Notes: a model not told the origin generated them from the letters alone. A DNA stretch of 19,312 nucleotides from Candidatus Saccharibacteria bacterium UBA3829 (GCA_002393165.1 DGIF01000054.1:1-19312), one strand, 5' to 3'; positions 1-7,108 are shown, counted from the first letter of the stretch. Numbers and translations: made by a program.

Positions 1-236
1 CTCAAGGTTGGACCGCTGCGACTCTCATTCCGATGATCCAAAAATATGTGAAACCGACGGAACAAACTTCCATTCTCTCTGTCACTAAAACTCTATCCCA
101 AATGCTCTACATTCCCACAGTTTGGGTTATCGGTTTCGTGGCAGACATCAGATTGGAATATGGGCTTTTCGCGACAATAGCTATATTCCTGCCGCTCGGG
201 CTCATCATTATTAAAAAATTAAAGCAAGATGTGTGA
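1..236 (+). CDS. C-terminal end of a multi-spanning membrane transporter, probably MFS
   Basis: The reading frame is open from the left edge (first full codon at base 3) to TGA at 234-236, so only the last 77 residues are visible. They show a polar stretch (KYVKPTEQTSILSV), then two hydrophobic segments (around SQMLYIPTVWVIGFVADI and LFATIAIFLPLGLIII), and end in a basic tail (KKLKQDV). Helix, short loop with Asp, helix and basic cytoplasmic tail is the pattern of the last two helices of major facilitator superfamily transporters. The family call is an inference from this pattern, and the substrate cannot be told. A terminator follows directly. Confidence 0.5.
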   Translation, partial: QGWTAATLIPMIQKYVKPTEQTSILSVTKTLSQMLYIPTVWVIGFVADIRLEYGLFATIAIFLPLGLIIIKKLKQDV

Positions 237-240
237 TTTT

Positions 241-273
241 AAAGCGCTTCGGTCTAGCATCGGGGCGCTTTTT
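241..273 (+). terminator. Intrinsic terminator after the transporter gene
   Basis: AAAGCGC at 241-247 pairs with GCGCTTT at 265-271, with two more T's after it. It lies 5 bases after the upstream stop codon. The loop is fairly long (17 bases), so strength is uncertain. Confidence 0.65.
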
Positions 274-283
274 GTGCTACAAT
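274..283 (+). promoter_or_regulatory. Extended -10 promoter for metK
   Basis: TGTGC followed by TACAAT (278-283) forms an extended -10 element with TG one base before the hexamer. No good -35 is seen at the expected distance. The same TGTGC-TAtAAT word occurs in the rpsF promoter. Predicted transcription start is about 290, just before the riboswitch. Confidence 0.6.
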
Positions 284-301
284 CATTTTTACATTAACAT
301 A

Positions 302-391
302 ATATCAAGAAGGAGCGAGGGAACGGCCCGCTGACCTCCTGCCAACCTAGCCGAGGCCAAGGTGGTAATTCCGCCCAGAAAGGAAAGATAT
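302..391 (+). promoter_or_regulatory. SAM-I (S-box) riboswitch controlling metK translation
   Basis: The segment carries the S-box core words in the right order: ATATC-AAGA, GAGGGAACGGCCCG, GCCAACC, AAGGTGGTAATTCC and GGAAAGATAT. P1 is ATATC (302-306) with GATAT (387-391). P2 is AGGAG (311-315) with CTCCT (336-340), enclosing a kink-turn-like internal loop. P3 is very short (CCT/AGG near 346-356). P4 is TTCC (369-372) with GGAA (382-385). The Shine-Dalgarno AGGA (381-384) is the 3' arm of P4, and P1 covers the first two bases of the ATG at 390. No terminator lies between aptamer and gene, so SAM binding most likely blocks ribosome access: product feedback on SAM synthetase. Confidence 0.85.
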
Positions 392-1499
392 GTTCTACAG
401 AACTGCGGAGAGCGTTTCTCCGAAACATCCAGACAAACTTTGTGACCAAATTAGCGATGCTATTTTGGACGCTTACCTCGCCAAAGACCCGGATTCGCGC
501 GTCGCGGCGGAGGTTTGCGGCGGCCACGGCGTAGTTTTTGTGACTGGCGAAATCACCAGCCGCGCTGGCGACATCGACATCGAGAAAATCGTCAAACGCA
601 TCGCGGGCGACAATGTAGAAGTCCACACTAAAATCGTCGCGCAATCCCCCGAAATTGCCCAAGGCGTTGACACTGGCGGCGCCGGCGATCAGGGAATCAT
701 GATTGGCTATGCTACCGACGAAACTCCAGAGATGTTACCACGTGAAGTCGTCCTCTCCCGCAACCTCAACAAGTACATTTACGCCAAATTCCCATATGAC
801 GGCAAAACCCAGGTCACTATCGCCCCAGATGGCTCGATCAGCTCCATCGTCGCCAGCTTCCAGAATGCCCCCAAAGCCGAGCTCGAAAAGCTCGTCAAGG
901 AATTCATCGCCAAGAACAAGTTAATGAAGGCTCCAGAACTATCCTCCGGGGACCATAGGCTTGGCCGTTCGCCAAAGGCGCACGAAGTAACGGCCTTGAG
1001 TGTGTCCCCGGAGGATAGTTCGGAGCCCTCTTCTAATATTGAGCTTCACGTCAACCCCGCTGGTGACTGGACTCAGGGCGGCTTTGACGCCGACACTGGT
1101 CTCACTGGCCGCAAACTGATCGTTGATAACTACGGCCCAAGAATTGCCATTGGTGGTGGCTGCTACTCCGGCAAAGATCCGTCCAAGGTGGATCGCTCCG
1201 CCGCCTACATGGCCCGCCGCATCGCCGTCGATTACTTGAAAAAAATCAAAGCCGCCGAAAAACATCTTGGTTCTGAAAACACCGGCCAGCCGCACGAGGT
1301 TCTCGTTCGCCTCGCCTACGCCATTGGTTATGACCAGCCGCTCGAGAAAACCGTCATCATTGACGGCCATCCAGAAGAAATCACCGGCTACGACCTTACT
1401 CCACAGGGCATTATTAATTATCTCAAGCTAAAACGTCCCATTTATGAGCGCACTGCCCGCTATGGCCACTATGGTCACGCCTTTCCGTGGGACGACTAG
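390..1499 (+). CDS. metK: S-adenosylmethionine synthetase (methionine adenosyltransferase)
   Basis: A 369-residue cytoplasmic enzyme that makes SAM from methionine and ATP. Family signatures are clear: SPKHPDKLCDQISDAILDAY near the start, GAGDQGIMIGYA (about residues 97-108), the Gly-rich GGGCYSGKDPSKVDRSAAY block (about 252-270) and the C-terminal HAFPWD. The start follows AGGA at 381-384 inside the SAM riboswitch. It is slightly shorter than typical bacterial MetK (about 380-400) even though it contains an extra stretch: residues about 181-213 (from APELSSGDHR to SPEDSSEP) have no counterpart I recognise in the family. They are encoded exactly by a 99-bp nested palindrome at 929-1027, placed just before the conserved HVNPAGDW (INPTG in other bacteria). 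The insertion keeps the frame and falls in a probable surface loop, so the enzyme is probably active. Confidence 0.95.
   Translation: MFYRTAESVSPKHPDKLCDQISDAILDAYLAKDPDSRVAAEVCGGHGVVFVTGEITSRAGDIDIEKIVKRIAGDNVEVHTKIVAQSPEIAQGVDTGGAGDQGIMIGYATDETPEMLPREVVLSRNLNKYIYAKFPYDGKTQVTIAPDGSISSIVASFQNAPKAELEKLVKEFIAKNKLMKAPELSSGDHRLGRSPKAHEVTALSVSPEDSSEPSSNIELHVNPAGDWTQGGFDADTGLTGRKLIVDNYGPRIAIGGGCYSGKDPSKVDRSAAYMARRIAVDYLKKIKAAEKHLGSENTGQPHEVLVRLAYAIGYDQPLEKTVIIDGHPEEITGYDLTPQGIINYLKLKRPIYERTARYGHYGHAFPWDD
929..1027 (+). repeat. 99-bp nested palindromic element inside metK
   Basis: Outer arms: GGCTCC (929-934) pairs with GGAGCC (1022-1027). A perfect 17-bp stem joins 937-953 and 1004-1020, starting AACTATCC and ending GGATAGTT. 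Inside, GGCCGTT (963-969) pairs with AACGGCC (989-995), and CGCC-AAA-GGCG (970-980) forms the tip. The total length, 99 bp, equals 33 codons, so the metK frame is kept. This resembles Rickettsia palindromic elements, which also insert in frame into genes, but I recognise no known family. Confidence 0.85.
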
Positions 1500-1507
1500 C
1501 CTATCTG

Positions 1508-1536
1508 TTGCATAAAACTCCAATCTGTGCTATAAT
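1508..1536 (+). promoter_or_regulatory. Sigma70-type promoter of the rpsF-ssb-rpsR operon
   Basis: TTGCAT (1508-1513), a 17-base spacer and a perfect TATAAT (1531-1536) preceded by TGTGC (extended -10). Predicted start is about 1543, giving an 80-base leader. Confidence 0.85.
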
Positions 1537-1555
1537 TAACACACAATATTAGCTC

Positions 1556-1606
1556 AGCAAACGAGCCAACCCACCGCCGAGTGAGCAGTGGAGAGCCGCG
1601 TTTGCT
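1556..1606 (+). promoter_or_regulatory. Hairpin leader of rpsF, candidate S6:S18 autoregulatory site
   Basis: AGCAAACG (1556-1563) pairs perfectly with CGTTTGCT (1599-1606). CCAC (1571-1574) pairs with GTGG (1588-1591) inside it, leaving an asymmetric internal loop and an apical loop with CCG. The known S6:S18 leader motif has a CCG element in a stem that mimics the 16S rRNA site, and this operon encodes both S6 and S18. The hairpin ends 7 bases before the AAAGGAG of rpsF. The hairpin is seen; its role is inferred from family and position. Confidence 0.6.
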
Positions 1607-1623
1607 TTAACCAAAGGAGTATT

Positions 1624-1980
1624 ATGAAAGACTACGAACTTTCAATCCTATTCCATCCAGATCTCGAAATGAATCTGGATCCTGCCCTCGAGAAGGTCAA
1701 GAAACTCATCGAAGGCAATGGCGGCAAAATCATCAAAGAAGAAGCCGACGGCAAAAAGCGCCTCAGCTACAAGATCAACGGCCAGGAATTTGCGGTGTAT
1801 CGTTACTACGATGTGCAGCTTCCAGCTGACGCTCCGCAGAAGCTTAGCTCCGTGCTGGGCATTACTGACGAAGTGCTACGCGCGCTGATCGTCCGTGTTG
1901 ACGCTCGCAAAGCCAAATATGAGGCCCGTCGCAAAGAGCACGCCGCTGAAGAGCCAGCGGAGAATAAGGAGGAAGCCTAA
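1624..1980 (+). CDS. rpsF: Ribosomal protein S6 (bS6)
   Basis: Small-subunit ribosomal protein that binds the central domain of 16S rRNA as a heterodimer with S18. The 118 residues show the S6 pattern: YELSILFHPDLE at the start, GGKIIKEEADGKKRLSYKING in the middle, FAVYRYYDVQLPA, and a charged tail ending EEPAENKEEA. The ATG at 1624 is preferred over an upstream in-frame ATG at 1588 because AAAGGAG lies at 1613-1619 and the protein then starts MKDYEL as in other S6 proteins. The upstream ATG lies in the leader hairpin. Its stop overlaps the ssb start (TAATG), so translation is coupled. Confidence 0.93.
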   Translation: MKDYELSILFHPDLEMNLDPALEKVKKLIEGNGGKIIKEEADGKKRLSYKINGQEFAVYRYYDVQLPADAPQKLSSVLGITDEVLRALIVRVDARKAKYEARRKEHAAEEPAENKEEA

Positions 1981-2426
1981 TGCGCGGTTTCTCCAAGGCC
2001 ATCATTACTGGCAACCTCACCCGTGACCCAGAGCTCAGAAGCACGCCAAGTGGCGCCTCCGTCTGTAGTTTCGCCGTTGCAGTGAATCGCACCTATCGCA
2101 GCGCCGACGGTGAGAACAAAGAAGAAGTCAGCTACATCGACTGTACTGCCTGGGGCAAAACTGGTGAGATGATTTCTCAATATGCCAAAAAGGGCAGCAG
2201 CATTCTCGTCTCTGGTCGCCTTAGCCAGAGAAGCTTTGAAGATAAAAACGGCGTCAAGCGCTCTCGCACCGAGATCGTTGTTGAAGATTTCAACTTCCTC
2301 GGCGGCGCAACAGGTCGTGATGGCGGATCGAGTTATAGCGCCTCGACTTCCGAATCGTCCGCTTCTCAAGCTTCCGATTCAGACGATATCCCTGAAGAAA
2401 TTGATCTGAATGAGATTCCATTTTAA
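1980..2426 (+). CDS. ssb: Single-stranded DNA-binding protein
   Basis: A 148-residue SSB that coats single-stranded DNA during replication and repair. The OB fold spans residues 1-105: FSKAIITGNLTRDPELRSTPSG, the core SYIDCTAWGKTGEMISQYAKKG, then ILVSGRLSQRSFEDKNG. A low-complexity Ser/Gly/Ala linker (about 108-135) leads to an acidic tip, EIDLNEIPF, the conserved end that recruits partner proteins. The Ser-rich linker replaces the Gly/Gln/Pro-rich linkers common elsewhere. It lies between rpsF and rpsR, the conserved bacterial order, and its ATG shares a base with the rpsF stop. Confidence 0.95.
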   Translation: MRGFSKAIITGNLTRDPELRSTPSGASVCSFAVAVNRTYRSADGENKEEVSYIDCTAWGKTGEMISQYAKKGSSILVSGRLSQRSFEDKNGVKRSRTEIVVEDFNFLGGATGRDGGSSYSASTSESSASQASDSDDIPEEIDLNEIPF

Positions 2427-2455
2427 TTAAACAAGGCAACGAAGGAAAGGAAATT

Positions 2456-2653
2456 ATGAAAAAGTTTAAGAGTGATCCTAATCTGTACTTCGATTACCGC
2501 GACGTTAAAACCCTTCAGCGGTACATCGATACCTATGGTCGGATTGAGCCGATGAGCAAGACTGGCCTCTCCGCCAAGCAACAGCGCCAACTAGCTGTCG
2601 CCATCAAGCGCGCCCGCTACCTCGCACTTTTGCCATTTGTGTCAAACAACTAA
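2456..2653 (+). CDS. rpsR: Ribosomal protein S18 (bS18)
   Basis: A 65-residue S18 homologue, slightly shorter at the N-terminus than the 75-residue E. coli protein. The family core is visible: YFDYRDVKTLQRYIDTYGRIEP, then TGLSAKQQRQLAVAIKRARYLALLPF, which matches the S18 RNA-binding helices. A purine-rich ribosome binding site (GAAAGGAAA) precedes the ATG. It is the third gene of the rpsF operon and partner of S6. Confidence 0.94.
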   Translation: MKKFKSDPNLYFDYRDVKTLQRYIDTYGRIEPMSKTGLSAKQQRQLAVAIKRARYLALLPFVSNN

Positions 2654-2662
2654 GGAGTTAAA

Positions 2663-3223
2663 ATGTACGGACCAACAGATCTTAAGAAAAATACGCTCAT
2701 TACGTTAGACGGCCAGCCGTACAAGGTGGTTGAATACTCGCAAAAAGTCATGGGCCGTGGTGGCTCCATCGTCAACGTCAAGGTCAAAAACCTCATCACC
2801 GGTGCTCTTCTCCCCAAGACTTTCAAAGGTCAGGAAAAAATTGAGCCGGCCGAGGTCACGACCAAAAAAGTTCAGTACCTCTACAAGGACGACGAGAAGT
2901 TCTATTTCATGGACCCGGAAACCTTTGAACAGTATGAACTTAGCAAAGACATGGTCGGCGACGCAAAGGACTTCATGAAGGATGGCGATGAGATGGACAT
3001 CCAGTTCTACAATGGCACTCCAATCAATTTGCAACTTCCTAAAAACCTTTGGCTCACTGTCACCTATACTGAGTCGGTCGTCAAAGGCGACACCACCAGC
3101 TCGGTCATGAAAGACGCTACGCTCGAAACTGGCGTGGTCGTGAAAGTCCCAGCCTTTATCAAACAGGGCGATATCGTCTCAATTGATACAGACACCTACG
3201 AGTATCGCGAGAGGAAGAAGTAG
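2663..3223 (+). CDS. efp: Translation elongation factor P
   Basis: EF-P rescues ribosomes stalled on polyproline by entering between the P and E sites. The 186-residue length is typical. The KOW-like N-domain contains LDGQPYKVVEYSQKVMGRGGSIVNVKVKN. The OB domains follow (YLYKDDEKFYFMDPETFEQYEL; then LETGVVVKVPAFIKQGDIVSIDTDTYEYRER). The tip residue of the N-domain loop is Arg32 (MGRGG) where E. coli has the lysinylated Lys34, so lysine-type modification is not expected. Its substrates may include the Pro-rich pilus protein at 7105-7545. AAGGAG lies 5 bases before the ATG. It is only 9 bases after rpsR and abuts the next gene. Confidence 0.95.
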   Translation: MYGPTDLKKNTLITLDGQPYKVVEYSQKVMGRGGSIVNVKVKNLITGALLPKTFKGQEKIEPAEVTTKKVQYLYKDDEKFYFMDPETFEQYELSKDMVGDAKDFMKDGDEMDIQFYNGTPINLQLPKNLWLTVTYTESVVKGDTTSSVMKDATLETGVVVKVPAFIKQGDIVSIDTDTYEYRERKK

Positions 3224-3880
3224 ATGGGTAGGGCGGGTGACGGCCGAAGGGGGACCACCAAAATGTTTGCGAAGCAAAATTTTGGGGGAGGAGGCCGTCA
3301 GGCCCCGCCAATCGGAGGCTGTCAGTCCTCGCCCATTCGTGGCTACGTCAAAATTGAAGGCGCCGCGTGCGCTTTCAATTTTGATTTTAAGGACAAATTA
3401 GTTCTCGACATCGGTTCTTCCACTGGTGGCTTCACGGAATATGCCTTAGACCATGGTGCCAAAAAGGTCATCGCAGTAGAGAAGGGCTCTCATCAAATGA
3501 AAGCCCCTCTCCGCTTCGATCCTCGCATCGATCTTCGCGAAAAAACCGACATCTTCGACCTAACAGTTTGCCCTCATCTGGATGCCATTGTCGCTGACGT
3601 TTCGTTTCTCTCGCTCACTAAGATTCTCGCTCATGCTAAATCAAATTTGGCCAGCCCGGATACCGATTTTCTCGTAATGCTGAAGCCGCAATTCGAGGCC
3701 GCTCCCGCCGAACTCCACAACGGCGTTGTCAAAAACGAAACCATCCGCCGCCACATCATCAAGAACTTTGAAATGTGGCTTAAACAGCACGGCTTTTTGG
3801 TGATTAACAAGCACGACAACACCCTTTCCGGCAAGAACGGGAATAGAGAGCGTTTTTACCATTTAAAACTTGCAAAATAA
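3224..3880 (+). CDS. TlyA/FtsJ-type rRNA methyltransferase, without the S4 domain
   Basis: SAM-dependent RNA 2'-O-methyltransferase of the TlyA family, which in other bacteria methylates cytidines in 16S/23S rRNA. The SAM motif is DKLVLDIGSSTGGFTEYAL (about residues 64-82). Further family blocks are DAIVADVSFLSLTKIL, FLVMLKPQFEA and a C-terminal NGNRERFYHL. Normal TlyA (about 270 residues) starts with an S4 RNA-binding domain. Here the first 40 or so residues are Gly/Arg/Pro-rich, with an 8-residue tandem repeat (GGRQAPPI, GGCQSSPI), and lie on palindromic DNA. The start is uncertain: ATG 3224 abuts the efp stop, and an in-frame ATG at 3263 is possible. No clear SD is seen for either. It shares the SAM theme with metK upstream. 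Confidence 0.82.
   Translation: MGRAGDGRRGTTKMFAKQNFGGGGRQAPPIGGCQSSPIRGYVKIEGAACAFNFDFKDKLVLDIGSSTGGFTEYALDHGAKKVIAVEKGSHQMKAPLRFDPRIDLREKTDIFDLTVCPHLDAIVADVSFLSLTKILAHAKSNLASPDTDFLVMLKPQFEAAPAELHNGVVKNETIRRHIIKNFEMWLKQHGFLVINKHDNTLSGKNGNRERFYHLKLAK
3227..3340 (+). repeat. Palindrome plus 25-bp tandem repeat at the 5' end of the TlyA-like gene
   Basis: CCACCAAAAT-g-TTTGC (ending at 3270) pairs with GCAAA-ATTTTGGGGG (from 3274). GGCGGGTGACGGCC upstream pairs with GGCCGTCAGGCCCCGCC downstream, with a small bulge. The downstream arm is repeated almost at once: GGAGGCCGTCAGGCC (from 3290) and GGAGGCTGTCAGTCC (from 3316), each followed by a C-rich block ending in AATC or ATTC. Either copy can pair with the upstream arm. 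Confidence 0.7.
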
Positions 3881-3898
3881 TCATAAACAGCTTATAAT
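3870..3898 (+). promoter_or_regulatory. Promoter of the pilus operon (leaderless start of pilM)
   Basis: TTGCAA (3870-3875), a 17-base spacer and TATAAT (3893-3898). The ATG of pilM begins 6 bases after the hexamer, at the expected transcription start. The -35 lies inside the end of the preceding gene. Confidence 0.75.
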
Positions 3899-3904
3899 TA
3901 AAAC

Positions 3905-4951
3905 ATGAGTTTATTACATGGCGTGGGCGATTTCTTCTCGCTAGATATCGGTACTAACTCGATGCGCATCGTGCAACTTTCTGGTGACGCAAAACGTGGT
4001 TGGGCTCTGCAAAAGTACGCCTATATTCCGATCACCGCCCAGCTGACCAGCGACAATTCTGACCTCGGTCGCAAACGTTTTGGCGAAGCCATCATGGGCG
4101 CCGTCAATCAAGCCGGCATCAAGACCAAAAATGTTGCCGTCGGTTTGCCCGCCAGCAAAACTTTCACTTCCATCGTCGAAACCGACACCTTGCCGATGAA
4201 CGAACTCACCAAAGCTTTTAAATACGAGATCGACAAATATGTTCCAATGCCAATGAGCGAGGCCAAGGCCGACTACATTGTCATTGGCCCAAGTCCCAAC
4301 GACCCTGCCAAGACCGAAGTGCTGGTTTCCTCAGTTGCGAAAGAATATGCCGAAACCAATATGGAGACCATCGAGCGCGCCGGGCTTAATATCATTGCCA
4401 TGGAGCCGGAGCCATTAGCGATGGCGCGCAGCCTCGCCGTCCCCGGAGCTATGGATGCGAACATGATAGTTGACTTTGGCGAAAAATCCACCGACATCGT
4501 GGTCTCATACAAAGGTATGCCACGGCTTGTTCGTTCTATCCCCGGTGGTTTCGAAAACCTCTCCCAGACTTTAGCCAACGGCCTCAACGTCCGCATTGAC
4601 CAGTCCCGCGACTACATTTTGAAGTTCGGCCTTACCGAGGACAAAGTCGAAGGTCAAGTTTTCAAGGTCTTAAGCCGACCGCTCGAAGTTTACGTCCAAG
4701 AACTTACCAAATCTATCCGATTTTTCCAGACCAAATATTTGAACGGCAAAGTCGGCGGCATTATTCTTTCCGGCTACGCTAGCATAATCCCACTTTTCTC
4801 CGAGTATGTTGAAGCGAAGACCGGCATCCCGACCATGAATGGCAACCCGTGGCAATTTGTCCGTACCACTCAGGACCAGCAACGCGCCCTTGCGCCCGTC
4901 GCATCGGAGTTTGCCGTAGCAATTGGGCTATCGGAAAGGAGCAATGACTAA
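3905..4951 (+). CDS. pilM: Type IV pilus assembly ATPase-fold protein PilM
   Basis: Actin-fold cytoplasmic protein that binds the N-terminal tail of PilN and anchors the inner-membrane alignment complex. The 348 residues are typical. Motifs: FSLDIGTNSMRIVQLSG (phosphate-1 loop, about 12-28), the LPASKTF and LPMNELTKAFKYEIDKYVPMP blocks shared with PilM/FtsA, MIVDFGEKSTDIVVSYKG (phosphate-2, about 193-210), and GGIILSGYASIIPLFSEYV near the C-terminus. There is no Shine-Dalgarno; the -10 sits 6 bases before the ATG. The stop overlaps the next ATG (taATG), the start of a tightly coupled pilM-N-O-P-B run. Confidence 0.92.
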   Translation: MSLLHGVGDFFSLDIGTNSMRIVQLSGDAKRGWALQKYAYIPITAQLTSDNSDLGRKRFGEAIMGAVNQAGIKTKNVAVGLPASKTFTSIVETDTLPMNELTKAFKYEIDKYVPMPMSEAKADYIVIGPSPNDPAKTEVLVSSVAKEYAETNMETIERAGLNIIAMEPEPLAMARSLAVPGAMDANMIVDFGEKSTDIVVSYKGMPRLVRSIPGGFENLSQTLANGLNVRIDQSRDYILKFGLTEDKVEGQVFKVLSRPLEVYVQELTKSIRFFQTKYLNGKVGGIILSGYASIIPLFSEYVEAKTGIPTMNGNPWQFVRTTQDQQRALAPVASEFAVAIGLSERSND

Positions 4952-6243
4952 TGGCTACCGAAATTAAACTACCGTCAGCGAGTGAGACCAAAGCTAAAAT
5001 CAACGGGTTTATCTATAAGATTCGCCCCGCTCATTCAGAAATTAACCTCGTACCAGAAGTCAAAGATGACATGATCAAGGCCATCAAACTTCGCAACCTT
5101 ACTTTCTTTATCTGCATTATTATTGCGTCAGCCAGCTTTGCGGTCACTGCTGTGTTTGCGTCCATCGCGGCTGGTCAACAAGCCATCGCTGACGGCAAAA
5201 ACGAAACCATCACTAACCTATCGAAGAAGCTCTTCAGCTACAGCGACCTCAATAACTTCCTTACCATCAAAGACCAGCTCGGCAACTTGTCAGAAATTTC
5301 CAAGAACAAAACTCTGCTGTCGCGCGCTTTCAACATTCTGTCGGCCGTTATTCCCAACAATGGCGATACCATCACCGTCTCTGCGCTCAGCATTAACCTT
5401 TCTGGCTCTGCCCCAACCATTGCCTTCGACGCGCAAGCAGACGCTTTGCAGCCACCATATATTGATTATAACGTGCTAGAGTCATTCAAAAAAAGCATGC
5501 AGTATCTACGTTATGATTACGGCAGCTACGTCGATCGAGACGGTGCTGCCATCCCGGCCTACTGCATCATCGAACAAGATTCTGGCGGCACGACACTTTC
5601 CGATCCAGAAAGAGGAGTTTTTGCCTACTGGCTCATTGACGGTGAAGGCTGCAACCCATCGGCTACACAAGACGATCTGGAATCTTTGTCAGAAGACGAG
5701 TCTAGCGATGAAGAAGCTATCGAAAGCCTCAAGCTCGCGACCACCATTTCCGGCTACGAGACCGAAACCTACGAAGGCGAAACCGTAGTGCGCATTTGGC
5801 GTACGCCGCAATTCAACGAATGGTACAGCGAACAAGGCGATTCGAAGATCAGCCTTTCCGGTGATATTTCCGGTGTTGCCCATTTCGCTAGCAAGTGCAC
5901 GGCTTACACTGGCACTAAGGACGAAGCCACTGGCTCAGTGACTTGGACTGCCAGCAACGAATCGTGTCTGCTCGTTCCAGAAGAGAATGGCCTCAGAATT
6001 TCCAGCTCTTCCAACGGGCGTGACAGCAGCGGCAACTTGGTGCTGCGCTTCTCGGCCTCAATTACCCTAAGCCCAGAATTCTTTAAATTTAGCAATGCCC
6101 ATATGCTTGCGGTCGCCCCAAGCGGACGTTACAATGTGACCGATTCATACATCCAAGTTCAGGACATTTTCGGCGCCCCGGCCACGGACTGCAGCTCTAG
6201 TGACACACTTTGTAATAACGGAAATGGAGGCAACAATGGCTAA
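4951..6243 (+). CDS. pilN: PilN-like type IV pilus membrane protein, enlarged
   Basis: Bitopic protein: a cytoplasmic tail (1-48), one membrane segment (about 50-72, LTFFICIIIASASFAVTAVF) and a large external domain. The tail has EINLVPEV at about 30-37, which matches the INLLP motif by which PilN binds PilM and strongly supports the call. A coiled-coil-like stretch follows the membrane segment. At 430 residues it is about twice the usual PilN length. The extra part (about 180-420) contains Cys residues (AYCIIEQ, EGCNPS, KCTAY, ESCLL, TDCSSSDTLC) and acidic patches (LESLSEDESSDEEAIESL), suggesting an exposed, disulfide-bonded domain. It lies directly after pilM and overlaps the next gene by 8 bases. 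Confidence 0.8.
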   Translation: MATEIKLPSASETKAKINGFIYKIRPAHSEINLVPEVKDDMIKAIKLRNLTFFICIIIASASFAVTAVFASIAAGQQAIADGKNETITNLSKKLFSYSDLNNFLTIKDQLGNLSEISKNKTLLSRAFNILSAVIPNNGDTITVSALSINLSGSAPTIAFDAQADALQPPYIDYNVLESFKKSMQYLRYDYGSYVDRDGAAIPAYCIIEQDSGGTTLSDPERGVFAYWLIDGEGCNPSATQDDLESLSEDESSDEEAIESLKLATTISGYETETYEGETVVRIWRTPQFNEWYSEQGDSKISLSGDISGVAHFASKCTAYTGTKDEATGSVTWTASNESCLLVPEENGLRISSSSNGRDSSGNLVLRFSASITLSPEFFKFSNAHMLAVAPSGRYNVTDSYIQVQDIFGAPATDCSSSDTLCNNGNGGNNG

Positions 6244-7108
6244 AGAAGCTGCGGCCGGCAAACGTGCAAAAATCTCGCAGGCGCAACAATATCTACTTCT
6301 CGCAGTACTCGGGACTTCCATTTTGCTTGGCGCAGCGATAGTTTTGGTCGGCTATTTCCAAAAGAAAATTGCTTTTAATGCCACAGTTATCGAGGCAGAA
6401 GATGCTTCGATCAAGAAATACTCGGACGTTATTAGAGGCATCGGCATTTGCAAAAAGCCTAGTGGCGATGTTTACACCGACGAGGAGCTCAAAAAATGCT
6501 CTCCAGATTCCATTGACCTAGCTTCAATCCCCGGCACACTTCGCGCCAACGTCATCAACGGCTTGGCGGAAAATGAAGCGTTAAACTCCGTGCCCAAAGA
6601 AGCCGACTCGGCCTGCATCAACCCGGCCACCAACAAAAACTACACTTACAAGGAAATGACCACGCTTTACACTTCGGCCACCACCAGCGAGCAGCTCGCC
6701 GCCGCCAGCAACTTAATCCAAGTCTGCTCGGCGCTCCGCATTATTCCAGATGCGCTCCCGGCCTCTAAGAACGAAGAAGCTCTGCTTTCCAGCTTGAACA
6801 AAATCTTTAACATTTCAGATTGGGAGCCAGAATCTTTGCGCCCAAGCGACACGTCTGGCAAAGCCTCATTCGGCACCAACCTTAGCACCATCGGCATCCG
6901 TTTGTCCATTGAAGCCGACCCCACCACCACGGTGAGAGTTTTAAGCAACATCGAGCGATCAATCCGCGAATTTAACATCACCCGCGCCAGCATCGAATGG
7001 AGCAAGAAAAACACGCTCATCCTCCAAGCTCAAGCCAACACCTATTACACTGGCAAATCCTCAATCACCGAAACCACCAAAACCATTAAGCCAGGAGACA
7101 CTAAATGA
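6236..7108 (+). CDS. pilO: PilO-like type IV pilus alignment protein
   Basis: Bitopic membrane protein of 290 residues: a basic N-terminus (MAKEAAAGKRAKISQ), one membrane helix (about 18-41, QYLLLAVLGTSILLGAAIVL) and an extracytoplasmic domain. Near the end, IGIRLSIEADPTTTVRVLSN then IREFNITRASIEW resembles the ferredoxin-like PilO/PilN fold. ATG 6236 is chosen because GGAGG lies at 6226-6230; an in-frame ATG at 6200 lies deeper in pilN and lacks a site. The middle has several Cys (GICKKP, KKCSPDS, SACINP, QVCSAL), again pointing to disulfides outside the cell. Identification rests mainly on topology, position and weak fold similarity. Confidence 0.7.
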   Translation: MAKEAAAGKRAKISQAQQYLLLAVLGTSILLGAAIVLVGYFQKKIAFNATVIEAEDASIKKYSDVIRGIGICKKPSGDVYTDEELKKCSPDSIDLASIPGTLRANVINGLAENEALNSVPKEADSACINPATNKNYTYKEMTTLYTSATTSEQLAAASNLIQVCSALRIIPDALPASKNEEALLSSLNKIFNISDWEPESLRPSDTSGKASFGTNLSTIGIRLSIEADPTTTVRVLSNIERSIREFNITRASIEWSKKNTLILQAQANTYYTGKSSITETTKTIKPGDTK

